Shown here one piece after another: positions 51,446 to 62,464 of a DNA stretch of 64,000 nucleotides. Position numbers and translations under genes: made by a program. The DNA is from Batillaria attramentaria (taxonomy: Eukaryota; Mollusca; Gastropoda; Batillariidae), in the NCBI GenBank assembly GCA_018292915.2, contig JACVVK020000367.1, positions 577,001 to 641,000 of the forward strand, given 5' to 3'. A model generated the notes under the pieces. The model ran no database searches. It worked only from the letters and a program-made list of their open reading frames with translations, and was not told the DNA's origin. The first letter of the stretch is position 1, and each line of letters opens with the position of its first letter.

Positions 51446-52185
51446 ATATGTTAATTTATGGACAAAAACGCGATTATCAGTCTGTGGAGAGTCTTGGGTG
51501 TTTACGAATTTGTAACACTGAAGATATTCTCTTTTCATTTAGCGAGAACGTCACGCCTTATATCCGCACAAGACTTCTGGTACATTCTTGGTCTTTCTCA
51601 CTTCGGTATGACTGACTAAAAAAATTCCGACAAAAAAGATTGTAGCAATTTTCAGCATAATTCCCGATTCAAATCTTCCATGGTCAGGCCCTAGATAGAC
51701 TAGTCGCGTATCTTCACATTTTTCACATTGTTTATGTTGGTAGCATCAGGTGTCAATTTACCTACACGTTCACTTGATGGCTTCGCTTGAATACATTCGC
51801 TTTGTCTCACCGGGGGTCAAGTTACATTCTCACACCACCTCTACATCATACTATAAGCCGAGCGAATAAGTGCAAGATATTTGATCCATTCGCGACGTTG
51901 CTGTGGGTCACGTGTTTGCTCAACAAGTTTTATAGTCTTCGCACTCAGCGAAGCGTTTTTGTGCTGTCGACTCATCCAAAGTCGAGGAGGAGGATACGAA
52001 AATATCCTACAGTATATTGAGTAGCCACGTTGTGTCGGCAGTAGCCAGCAGGAAGTCATCTTCATGTCACAAAGCGTATTCTTACAGGGGGCCTCTGCTA
52101 CGGCTTTTATGCTCACAAATCGTTCTCAACTGTTGTTGTTTTCTCAGCTACCTATCTGTCTGTCCGACTATTATCACGCCTCTTA

Positions 52186-52410
52186 GACACCTGGACAGTG
52201 ACAGCGTCTGTAATGCTGGCACTGAGCCAACAGAAGCGTACTCGATGAGGCGGTGACGACACTGAGCGCTTCAGTACCGTAACAACAGTCGTAGAATAGA
52301 AATGTTGGACCGCTCGCGCAAAGTGTAAACAACATTGTATCGCATCACGACAGAGTATGTCGGGCGTACGGCCGCACTCACTCATGAGCGAAACTGTTCC
52401 AAAACGTAAG
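52186..52410 (-). repeat. Interspersed repeat, copy 2 of an inverted pair
   Basis: It is the reverse match of 48015-48265. Its outer end (GCGAAACTGTTCCAAAACGT) also recurs at 35835-35880. Confidence 0.6.
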
Positions 52411-52481
52411 TTGGTTTAGCAAAGATGGAGTTAGTCCGTTTAAGGATGCAGTCGTTTCAGCTACTTACACAAACACATACG

Positions 52482-52780
<299 letters not shown>

Positions 52781-53144
52781 TAAGAAAAACAAAGATATCT
52801 ATATTTTTCCTAACACAATCCACAGACATTCCGTCGGCCTACAACAGATTGTAGTACAATCGACAGAGAAGAAAGATATAATGTAGTCTTCACACTTCTC
52901 TAAATTTATGCGCCACTCGCCACCGCAACCACTAACACACACTTCCTACCTGCTGTTCACGGTCACTTTGGGTGACTGACAGACTCATCATTCCGACGGT
53001 AGGTATGTAAACAGTGATGGGGGAGCCCGCGGGACGTGTTGTCACGGTGTCGTGTAGATGTGACACTTCTCTCACCTACCGGGACATTGGCTTCAGGTCA
53101 AACTGCTACGTGGTCACGGCTCTCTCTCTCTCTCTCTCTCTCTG

Positions 53145-53226
53145 CTGGACTTTTTTCTCGTTGCCCCGTCTTTGGTATCACCCACACGTGGTGGAAAAGG
53201 ACGTTATACTCCTTAATACCCACCCA
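53145..53226 (+). mobile_element. SINE family 1, 3' half
   Basis: TTTCTCGTTGCCCCGTCTTT through GTGGTGGAAAAGGACGTTA, sandwiched between two (TC)n tracts. Confidence 0.65.
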
Positions 53227-53363
<137 letters not shown>

Positions 53364-53396
53364 GTCCTTGGAAAATAAAGTCTCAGTCAGCCAGTT
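53364..53396 (+). repeat. LINE 3' end fragment
   Basis: GTCCTTGGAAAATAAAGTCTC AGTCAG directly follows (CA)n/(CGCA)n. Confidence 0.55.
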
Positions 53397-53755
53397 TTTC
53401 TTTTCAATAAATAAAAGTTCTTGCCCTTGTTCTTTCTCTTGTTCTTGTTCTCTCTGCCCTCGTTGAAAACCCCTGTTAGACTCAAATACCAGTGTCGAAT
53501 TCTGGTACTGCGGCTTGCCCAGTGCATGTACAGGATTCTCACCTCTCGATGTATAACGATGCATCATGCAGTTTACGTATATTTATGTGTCATTGATGCC
53601 ATTGCGTACACGGATCTGGATTTTTTTTTTTTTTTTTTACTACATCATCAGTGTATGTGAACTTTCCTCTTCTCGCTTTCCACGCACACCATCACCACTG
53701 CGCCTTTTATCAATATAGGTATATGTCCCTAATCAATCAAGCCCCTAGATCAAGT

Positions 53756-53938
53756 CGGCGAGCTGGGATCCTCGAACGGTAGAGCCGCATATATTGGACT
53801 TACAATGCTTGGGGCGTGAGTTCGGATCCTGATTTGAAGCCGAAAACCTTGTGCTGGCTTTCTTTTCTCGTTGCCGCATCTTTGATATCACCATTACGTG
53901 GTGGGGAAAGGACGTTAAACCGCTAAACACCCACACCC
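53756..53938 (+). mobile_element. SINE family 1, diverged full-length copy
   Basis: Head and B box (GAGTTCGGATCCT) are recognisable. AGATCAAGT lies on both sides (53747-53755, 53947-53955). Confidence 0.7.
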
Positions 53939-54696
53939 GTCCAAGATCAGATCAAGTGTACAGGAAAATTACTACGGCATTCTTCATCGCCAGAGCATTC
54001 TTTCCAAGGGAAGGTATCGGGATGAAACTCCGAGAAGAATACATGTTCTGAAGCGAGTTGTGTCCCGTGAGTCCTTGCTCTCAGCAGCCTGAACATTATT
54101 TTTCGCTCCAGAAAGCCGGTTGCCTAGCAACACCGACAAAATTAGTCAACGGGAGGATTGGCTACACACCGTGAAACGTTTGCAATGATGATGATGATGC
54201 CGATGACGACGACGATGATGACGACGATGACAAACCTCCTCCTCCTCTTCCTCACCATCATCAACAACATAATTATCACCGCCTCGTTCAGGTCAGTAAC
54301 GTGATTCACACTTGGGACGCACCGCCGTCTACCCGTGACGCCCGATAAGGAAGTGTCAGGTTCATGTATACTGAAGTGACCCGTGTCACACAATCACGTC
54401 CGACACACTTAACCAGCAGGGCGCTGAAGGTAATCGCCATTACGGGAAGTGTGTCGGGTTTTTTTTCTCGGCCAGGTCACTGAATTAGTGAATTGGACCT
54501 TAGGCCTACGGCAGACGCTGCGAGCCTGCGGAGCCGTCGCACGCTGGTCGAACGGCTTTTCTGTTCACACGCTACGAGCGGACTGCGCTGGACAATTCAC
54601 AAAGTGCGAAAGCGCGCGGTCAGCGGCGATTGACTGGCGTGGCGAGGGGAAAAAATGTTTTAATGTAACTGGCTGGGAGTGCATTTTACGGCTGGT

Positions 54697-54775
54697 TGGC
54701 ATGCAAAATTGCCACGTGTGACGGAGCCCTTAGGTAGGCGTGCAAAATTGCCACGTGTGACGGAGCCCTGAGGTA
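54697..54775 (+). repeat. Two-copy direct repeat, about 38 bp
   Basis: GCAAAATTGCCACGTGTGAC GGAGCCCT is repeated with one or two changes. Confidence 0.7.
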
Positions 54776-54830
54776 GACTGCGACTGACGCATAAGTGAAG
54801 TGCATGGAACTGTTAAGCTGTTTTGGTGGC

Positions 54831-55075
54831 TACAGATTTCCAGACCAGTGACTTGTGGCATGCACTTCACACGTACACGAGTTACGTTTTGCTACAGATT
54901 TCCAGACCAGTGACTTGTGGCATGCACTTCACACGTACACGAGTTACGTTTTGCTACAGATTTCCAGACCAGTGACTTGTGGCATGCACTTCACACGTAC
55001 ACGAGTTACGTTTTGGTAGGTTTCAGTGACTTGTGGCATGCACTTCACACGTACACGAGTTACGTTTTGGTAGGT
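54831..55075 (+). repeat. 62-bp minisatellite, about four units
   Basis: TACAGATTTCCAGACCAGTG starts at 54831, 54893 and 54955 (period 62). A shortened fourth unit keeps GTGGCATGCACTTCACACGT. Confidence 0.88.
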
Positions 55076-55388
55076 TTCTCGGTAGAAGTCATTTATTAAA
55101 AAAAAAAAAACAAAAAAAAAAAACAAAAAAACTCTATTGGATAACTCTTTAAAACCCATGCAAACTTTGCATTTCTACTTGAAATTTTCAGACCACCAGA
55201 AGCCAGACGCGGCCCCTACTGGTGTGAAGTGGCTTGTTCTGTTTTTTTAACCAGATCCATTGCTTCACCGACTTTAACAGGTGCTTCCAATGAATTTTTT
55301 CTGTCTGTGAGGCAGCCACTCGAGTGTTCGGACATTCTCCTAGGGAAAAAAAAGTTAGTGATAGGTTTACACATCATGAATTCATCCG

Positions 55389-55389
<1 letters not shown>

Positions 55390-55469
<80 letters not shown>

Positions 55470-55477
55470 CGCGCGCC
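55390..55477 (+). repeat. (GT)n(GC)n microsatellite
   Basis: GT leading into GC. Confidence 0.96.
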
Positions 55478-55612
55478 TGCTTTATTGAATTGAACTCCTT
55501 TTTTATGACAAATCGGAATGCGAACGTCTAGACACACCAAAATACACTGTCAACTTTCTACACTTTCTGAACATCCTTGAACCGAAAAATATTCCCAGCT
55601 CAGACTCGCAAA

Positions 55613-55881
55613 TCGCATTTCAGAAAACCCTGTGACCTACATTTCAGGAAACCCTGTGACCTACATTTCAGGAAACCCTGTGACCTACATTTCAGGAAAC
55701 CCTGTGACCTACATTTCAGAAAACCCTGTGACCTACATTTCAGAAAACCCTGTGACCTACATTTCAGGAAACACTGTGACCTACATTTTTAAAAAACTGT
55801 GACCTACATTTCAGAAAAAAACTGTGACCTACATTTCAGAAAACCCTGTGACCTACATTTCAGAAAACCCTGTGACCTACA
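55613..55881 (+). repeat. 24-bp minisatellite, 11 units
   Basis: The unit is ATTTCAGGAAACCCTGTGACC plus TAC, with small variants (AAAA for GAAA, two units with short indels). Because 24 is divisible by 3, it gives a spurious HFRKPCDL reading frame. Confidence 0.9.
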
Positions 55882-56367
55882 TAACATTCGTTCTAACCCA
55901 CTGCTCCAAGTCTCGCGGCGCAAACTTTGTAAATTATCCGAGCATAAAATCCGACAGCAGCTTGTATTTTTAGTCGGAATACAATCTCTTCTAGCTCGCA
56001 CAGCGTTGTCTTGCGTGTGTTCGACTTTCGTTTAAAAATGGAGGTACAGTCTGATGGAGAAAATGTGTCACCGGGGACTGACCTATATATTCAGCACCGT
56101 TCTTAGCTCCAACTCTTGATATTGGTATCTATTTTGGACCACCTTTTCAATTAAGGCGTCCTTTTCCAAGCTGCGTCTTCGACTAGGTGTCCGTTGAATC
56201 TAGGCCGGGCTTTTCCATGGCTAGTCTCCGCCCCCCCCCCCTCCCCCCACCTCCTCCCTCCTCCCCTTCAACCTCCCCACACAGACCCCGCTCGATATTT
56301 TATATTTTTGTTTCTGCTGTCAGAGATGTAACCTACTCTTAAATTCTTTGATATTGCTTGCGATCTG

Positions 56368-56537
56368 GGAGCAGGGATAGCTGAATGGTAGAGCGTTGGT
56401 CTCGCAATGCTTGGGTCGTGAGTTCGAGTCCCGGCTGGGGCCAAATGTGTGTGCTGGCCTTTTTCTCGTTGCGCCGTCTTTGATATCACCCTTACATGGT
56501 GGAAAAGGACGTTAAACTCCCAAGCACCCACCCACCC
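56368..56537 (+). mobile_element. SINE family 1, full length
   Basis: AGCTGAATGGTAGAGCG, GAGTTCGAGTCCCGG and the standard body and (CCCA)n tail. Confidence 0.8.
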
Positions 56538-57060
56538 TGTCGGAGTGTTTGGGGTTTTTTTTTTTTAATTTAATAGCACCGTTCATTTGTGTGAAGTTTG
56601 ACTCATCAACAGCGATTGACTGGCGTGGCGAGGAATAAAATAAAGAGGACCGTGTTCTATTCACTGTCGAGCCGACGGCGTCGTGCTTCAGTCTCTCTGA
56701 TGATCCGATCTAATAGGCTTGGGGTGTTTTGTTTACCGCTGGTAGGACGTTAAACCCATGACCAACCGGCACCGCCAGATCCGTGTCCGTTCGTCCATTG
56801 GGTCCTGACCTGAACCCCCCCCCCCCCAACTCCTACCCCCCCCCCCTCACCCTTCACCGACATCACCCGCCTCCGATGCATAGTATGGTACGGTATGGTA
56901 GACTTCTCCTCGGCGCACACATCCATCTTCAGAAATGCTAATGGCGCCGCAGGGCTGAAGGACGAAGCAGTGAAAGCCTTCTCCCGCTAAGCGCTACTTT
57001 AATTGCAAACTTTCACCCCGCTATTATCTCTGGTGCGTGCGACAGTATTATTTTCTGTTT

Positions 57061-57267
57061 TACCACGCCACCGGCCACAGCTTTCTTCAAAAGATGGACG
57101 TGGGATTTTTAGCGTGCACGCTAGATATTTGTGACTGCGTGTGTACACGAGGCCGTACTGACTCGATTTGGAAAGGAAAAACCCATCCAAATTCCTGCCC
57201 ACCAGGTATTGGAACCCTTCAGCTCAGGATCCGAAGTCGGATACGTTAACCACTACACCAAATCCCC
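57061..57267 (-). mobile_element. tRNA-derived SINE, family 2
   Basis: The minus strand reads GGTGTAGTGGTTAACGTATC (A box) and GAAGGGTTCCAATACC (B-box-like). A body with CGTGTACACACGCAG and GCACGCTAAAAATCCCACG follows. This head/body style is frequent in gastropods. Confidence 0.6.
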
Positions 57268-57290
57268 TTGCATCCTCCCCTCCCTCCCAG

Positions 57291-57472
57291 GGGAGCCGGG
57301 GTGGTCGAATGGTAGAGCGTTGGACTTCCAATGCTCGGGTCATGAGTTCGAACCCCGGCTGGGGCCAAATATTTGTGCTGGCTTTTTCATCGTTGCCCCG
57401 TCTTTGATATCACCCGTATTTGGTGGAAAAAGACGTTAACCCCCCCCCCCCCCCCAACACCCACCCACCCTC
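57291..57472 (+). mobile_element. SINE family 1, full length
   Basis: GGGGAGCCGGGGTGGTCGAA with perfect-looking A and B boxes (GAGTTCGAACCCC). A poly-C run interrupts the tail. Confidence 0.82.
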
Positions 57473-57670
57473 TCCTCCCTCCCCATCCGTAATCCAACCA
57501 ACCGAGATGTAGTTCATATTTCACGCAAAGACCTACGTAGCCTTTAACCTATGAACCTGTCCCCCAACAACAACAACACCCCCCCTCCCACCCCACCCCC
57601 ACCCTAAACCCCCTTCACCGAGTGACCCTCACCTCCAACCCTCCTCTCCCCACCTGCCTGCCTGTCCCCC

Positions 57671-57814
57671 CAGGGTCGCCACCACTGCAGGATGAGTGAG
57701 GGTTCTGACAAGTCCTGTGTTCCCTCCATCTCCTTGTCTCAGTCTCCGTCAGAACTGACACTCGCGGGTTCTGCCGTGGACAAAGACGCATGTGAGCCTC
57801 GGAGAAGCTGTTAA
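57671..57814 (+). CDS. Candidate small terminal exon (about 47 codons)
   Basis: A strong pyrimidine tract ending CCTGTCCCCCCAG is followed by an open phase-0 frame that includes MSEGSDKSCVPSISLSQ and ends at a TAA. Codon use looks protein-like and the region is not in a recognised repeat. It could be a last exon of the plus-strand gene to the left. Joined directly to the phase-1 INF2 exon, however, the frame would close after seven codons. The frame is short and no homologue is recognised. Confidence 0.22.
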   Translation, partial: QGRHHCRMSEGSDKSCVPSISLSQSPSELTLAGSAVDKDACEPRRSC

Positions 57815-59430
57815 AAAATTCATGAAACCTCATCGCCTGGTAATGGTGTATGTGATTCATTTGACGTCGAGAAGAATGGGAGTTCTTCAGTGGTGAATGT
57901 TGGTGTTGTGTGAGAGCTTACAAGCCACAGTTTTCCAGTTTGTTTCGGGTTTGTTTTTGTTTTTGTTTTTTGTAGACCTAGAACTTTGATGTGTGTTCAA
58001 CTGATGTGAAACAGAACTGCGCAAACAAAAAAAAAAAAAAACAAAAAAAGAAGTTTCTTCGTCACAATGTGACTGATTGATTTTGCAACACAAAAGCTGA
58101 ATTTCCTGGACGATCTCAGCGGAAGGGATGAAGACAGACCGTGCCCAGAGGAGAATCTCAGTCTGCCTGTAGTACCGAACTGTCTGCAACGCGTGAGGCA
58201 ATTGTAACGTACGTAAGAGACTTATTTATCAAAAGAAATTAACTTTCTTGGATTCCCGGTAGCATCGCTGTCACACGCGATGTCCTGTGTTACCCTGTTG
58301 TTCAAAACAAAGTATTTAAAAAAAAAAAAAACTTTTTCTTTTTCACGGCATTTTCAATTTTAATTACTTTAAACTGACCAACAACTTAATGCACCATAAC
58401 GCGCAAGTTCACGTTCAAAAAGAGTTTCTAGAGAATTATAAATTTTGCTTGTCTTTCTTCCAGTGCTACGGTATGAGTACGGTAAAAGAAAAATAACACG
58501 ATGTACATATTCCTCGGGGGAAAAAAAATGAAATTCGTCTCCTTTATAGAACTTGTGTTCTTGTCGATTTCCAATGTCTGTAATATGAGTGATGGCTTTT
58601 TTTAAATTGAATTATCGTGGAGAAATCATCATGGATCCTCCGTGTTTTTTAATCGGCCCTCATCAATTATTCAAGGCACAATTTGTCCCAAATTATATCC
58701 GTGAGGCACATCGGAGCGATTTTTTTTTTCTTCTTCTTCTTCGCAGTTCATCAAAGGTCGCTGACATGATTTGGTGTGTGATAGGCTGATGAAAAAAAAA
58801 TTGGATGAAAATGTGTCAGAGCTGACATCTCTTATCATTTAGGAGGACGACAACAATAACAAGATACCACGTGAGTAATTATAGTGTCTGAGGTCCGATT
58901 TTTCGGATTCATGAAAGGGAACAAGTGGAAAACATAGCGCTTTGCCGCCATTGTGGAAAAACTCGCATGCATTGTCCGCTGGCCTTTCGAGAACCGAACC
59001 TATTCCAGACGCGCGCGAGTTGAGGATTTGGTTACGGTGATGGTTGTGTGAGTGGGCTTTCTTTCGGCGGAAAATACATTTTCTTCAGTGATTATCGATT
59101 TTTTTTCTGTTTACAAAGGCGGAGGCAGACTTAAAGTCTCGATACGTATGACAGACATAGAACAGCGTGCGGAAAACTTCTTATGGAAAACTTCTCATGG
59201 AAAACTTCTCATCGAAAACTTCTCATCAAAAACTTCTCATGGAAAACTTCTCGTTTGCGTCTGAAATCATTGTGTTGACTCTGGTCGGCGTATATATTGT
59301 TCTCAAAGCGTACCGCGCACTGAGTAGACGACGTTAGTTGGTTGCGGACTGAGGACCAGCTAGATGACGCTGATTGGTGGCTATTTTTAGAAGATTTGTC
59401 GAGTCCCAGTCTCTTCATAAATGAACCTTA
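57815..59430. other. No gene seen
   Basis: AT-rich with poly-A runs and the 14-bp array. Confidence 0.45.
59171..59254 (+). repeat. 14-bp minisatellite, six units
   Basis: ATGGAAAACTTCTC repeated with single-base variants. Confidence 0.85.
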
Positions 59431-59756
59431 AGCCTGCTCTTAACTGGGCACAGCGCGCGAAACACACATGTGCACATCACAGTCGTTGCGCTCGGTGTGT
59501 GTACGAACTACAAAACTGAACACAGCTGTGCTCGGTGACAAACCGATTGAAGATGCACTGTCCGCCATATTTGCGCGCCGAGTGACGTAGTACAGCCAGT
59601 CAGAATCTGTCGTGGAAACCACAGTCGCAGTTGTGGCTGTTTGAAATCCAAGTTGCTGTGATGACGCCACAGCGGCGGAAACCCTCCAAAATCACAACTG
59701 TGTCACAACTGTGGACAGCACTGTGGCGCTCCGCAGTGCCCAGTTAAGAGCCAGCT
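59431..59756. mobile_element. TIR MITE, superfamily unassigned
   Basis: The left end CTGCTCTTAACTGGGCACAGCG is the inverse of the right end CGCAGTGCCCAGTTAAGAGCCAG. The inside has repeated CACAACTGTG palindromic blocks and CRE-like TGACG sites. Confidence 0.62.
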
Positions 59757-60378
59757 TCAGGCTCCAATAAAGTCGCCGGTATTTCTCTAAGAAACCACAA
59801 CGTCATGAATACGGTCGTGATGGCCAAATAAAACACCCTTCTATCTGACAAATAGCCTTCGACCTTGCAAAGCGGCAGTTTCCCATATCAGCGGCCTTAA
59901 AACATACAGGCTGTAAATCACTATATGAGGAATATTCTGGACTCCATAGGACTTCAAAGAGATGTCCAGCCCACCTCAGGTTCTGCATAATTTATTCGTA
60001 CAGCAGCTGTCACACTTCGCAATCCAGTCGGTTTTATGACAGTCACGACATCAGCTTCCGGGGCCGATTGACGTAATCGCGCCTTGACCACCTGTGGCCT
60101 GAGGGTGGAGGTTGATGACCCTACGGGGCGCCAAAGTGACCGCGTAAGGTCAGTGCGCGTCTTGTCACGGATAACTAGAATGTACGGTACATAACCGTTC
60201 TGTGTCGGGAAGACGCACTATTTTGCGGCAAGGTATGAAAATCTACAACAACAATTCAAATTCAAGGTAAAAAAAAAAAAAACACAAAAAACACCCTCAT
60301 TGTCTGTTCTAAACGTACATTTTAAAACAGAAAATTGTCTTCAGACACATGCATTCGCTCCACTTCTTGTACTGTGAG

Positions 60379-60464
<86 letters not shown>

Positions 60465-60470
60465 GCGCAC
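60379..60470 (+). repeat. (AC)n microsatellite
   Basis: Pure AC ending in GCGCGC. Confidence 0.96.
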
Positions 60471-60731
60471 GGATATAATACAAAGTAAAAGAGAGACTAA
60501 AAACGGTATAAATAAGTGAGATAAACTATCGGTTACATTACAGTTTCACACAGTGTTACAATCAAATAAATCAAATAAATGAATGAATAATGATTAAAAT
60601 CTGACACTATCGTAGATCATAATAATAATAATAATAATAATAATGACAATAATAGAGGAAGAAGACGTGGAACTTCAAATAACCAATCAAAACCACTGCA
60701 CGGAAGCAATACCGGCCTCCGTGAAGACGCG

Positions 60732-60903
60732 GGGAGCCGGGATGGCCGAATGGTAGAGCGTTGGACTTCTAATGCTTGGGTCGTGAGTTCGTATCCCGGC
60801 TGGGGCCAAATATTTGTGCTGGCTTTTTGATCGTTGCCCCGTCTTTGATAGCACCCGTATGTGGTGGAAAAGGACGTTACACCCCCAAACACCCACCCCA
60901 CCC
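60732..60903 (+). mobile_element. SINE family 1, full length with target duplication
   Basis: GTGAAGACGCG occurs at 60721-60731 and 60904-60914. The complete head GGGAGCCGGGATGGCCGAAT and body are present. Confidence 0.85.
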
Positions 60904-61302
60904 GTGAAGACGCGCAAATACGCCACTACTTCTCCGTAACAACGTTTGTCCTCGTGCAAGAGTCCAGTAGCAGCTAGCGAGGAGAGAATATAATCGGCTG
61001 TACGCCAATCCGTGCCGTACAATTTTGGTAGCCGTACTGCTACTGACCGGCAAGTTTGACATGAAATTTTCATTACCCTTTGGCACTGGTAGACCCGATG
61101 CCCATTTAGCCGTCCCAATTTCACGGCTTTGTTTTCACCGCAGTAAACCGTGTAGTTTTCTTTTGTCAACGTGTGTCTGCAAGAATGAGTTGTAGGCTGT
61201 CTTCGTGGGGATGGTGTATTCAACCGAAATGAACGAGAGCGGTATAATGAATATAAAATTTGTGACATTTCTTTGGTATGTATGTATAAGCCCTTATCAG
61301 CG

Positions 61303-61354
61303 GCTAAGTCCGACGCGCTACCTATTAGCCCACCGCTCACCGCGATTGTTTTAT
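61303..61354 (-). mobile_element. SINE family 3, head only
   Basis: The minus strand reads GCGGTGAGCGGTGGGCTAAT then AGGTAGCGCGTCGGACTTAG, matching the head at 49235. Confidence 0.5.
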
Positions 61355-62123
61355 CCGACAAAGATTTAGCCACTGGAAGAGTGTGCGCATATACAGGCCA
61401 ACAGAACCGCTGAAACTTTGTGCAATATGAGCCTCTTGTGGAGGGCAGTTGTTTTTGTTTTTGTTTTAAGTCATCGTGGAGAAGTAAAATAAAAATAAAA
61501 AAAAAATAAAAAGAGCGACGCATACGTCACTGTATACGTCACTGCATACGTCACTGTATTTGCTGGAAATGTTGCAAGGAAACTAGGTTATGTGTGCGCA
61601 TTTCTTGTGCGCCATTACGCACTTCATTCGCTGCCGTTGCTGAGCCGTTCTTAATCAATTCCAGCCAAGCGAATGTTTTTGGGGTTTGGTGGGGTTTTGT
61701 GTTCTTGATGCAGTTTGCGTGTACGTGTATCCAGGTAGCCGTTAAAATAACTTGCACAAGGCATTGATTTTGTACATGTTGTTGGCATTCTTGTGCTGCT
61801 GAAACACAAATGAGGTCCTCAGCGACAGATAGTCCCACATTTGATTGATCGCTCAAGTATAAAAAGGCCATTGGCGTTCGTGAATTATGTGACAGTTTTG
61901 TGTGTGTTGGCAAGGATCAGTAATGTTCTTTCTTACGTCAAATTGCTGAACACTTTGATAACTTTTTGGTCAAACGAGACTATGTTCCTGACTTTCAGGA
62001 ATGGATGTAAAGTATCTTTCGTGAGTTCAAAAATTACGGACATGTACATGACCAAATAGTAAAGTAAAGAAACTCATGTAAGTCCAACAATTTATATGTC
62101 CGGTGACATGCAAAGCACATATC

Positions 62124-62161
<38 letters not shown>

Positions 62162-62331
62162 CTTTATTAATCCCTTCCGGGAAATTAAATGTCTGCCGAT
62201 AAAATACAAACAGGACATAAAAGAGTTCTTAAAAGAGACATAAAACATAAAAAACAAATTATCACCATAACACACATCACATAAATTATCACATATATCA
62301 CAGACTATATATATTATACATCCCCCCCCTC

Positions 62332-62453
<122 letters not shown>

Positions 62454-62464
62454 GCAGTCACAGA

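Noticed and set aside
55577..55792. Repeat protein HFRKPCDL
   Set aside because: It is produced by a 24-bp minisatellite whose unit length is a multiple of three. Indels break the frame in later units.
57291..57365. A genuine tRNA gene
   Set aside because: The tRNA-like head is part of a repeated SINE with a shared non-tRNA body; all such heads in the window behave this way.
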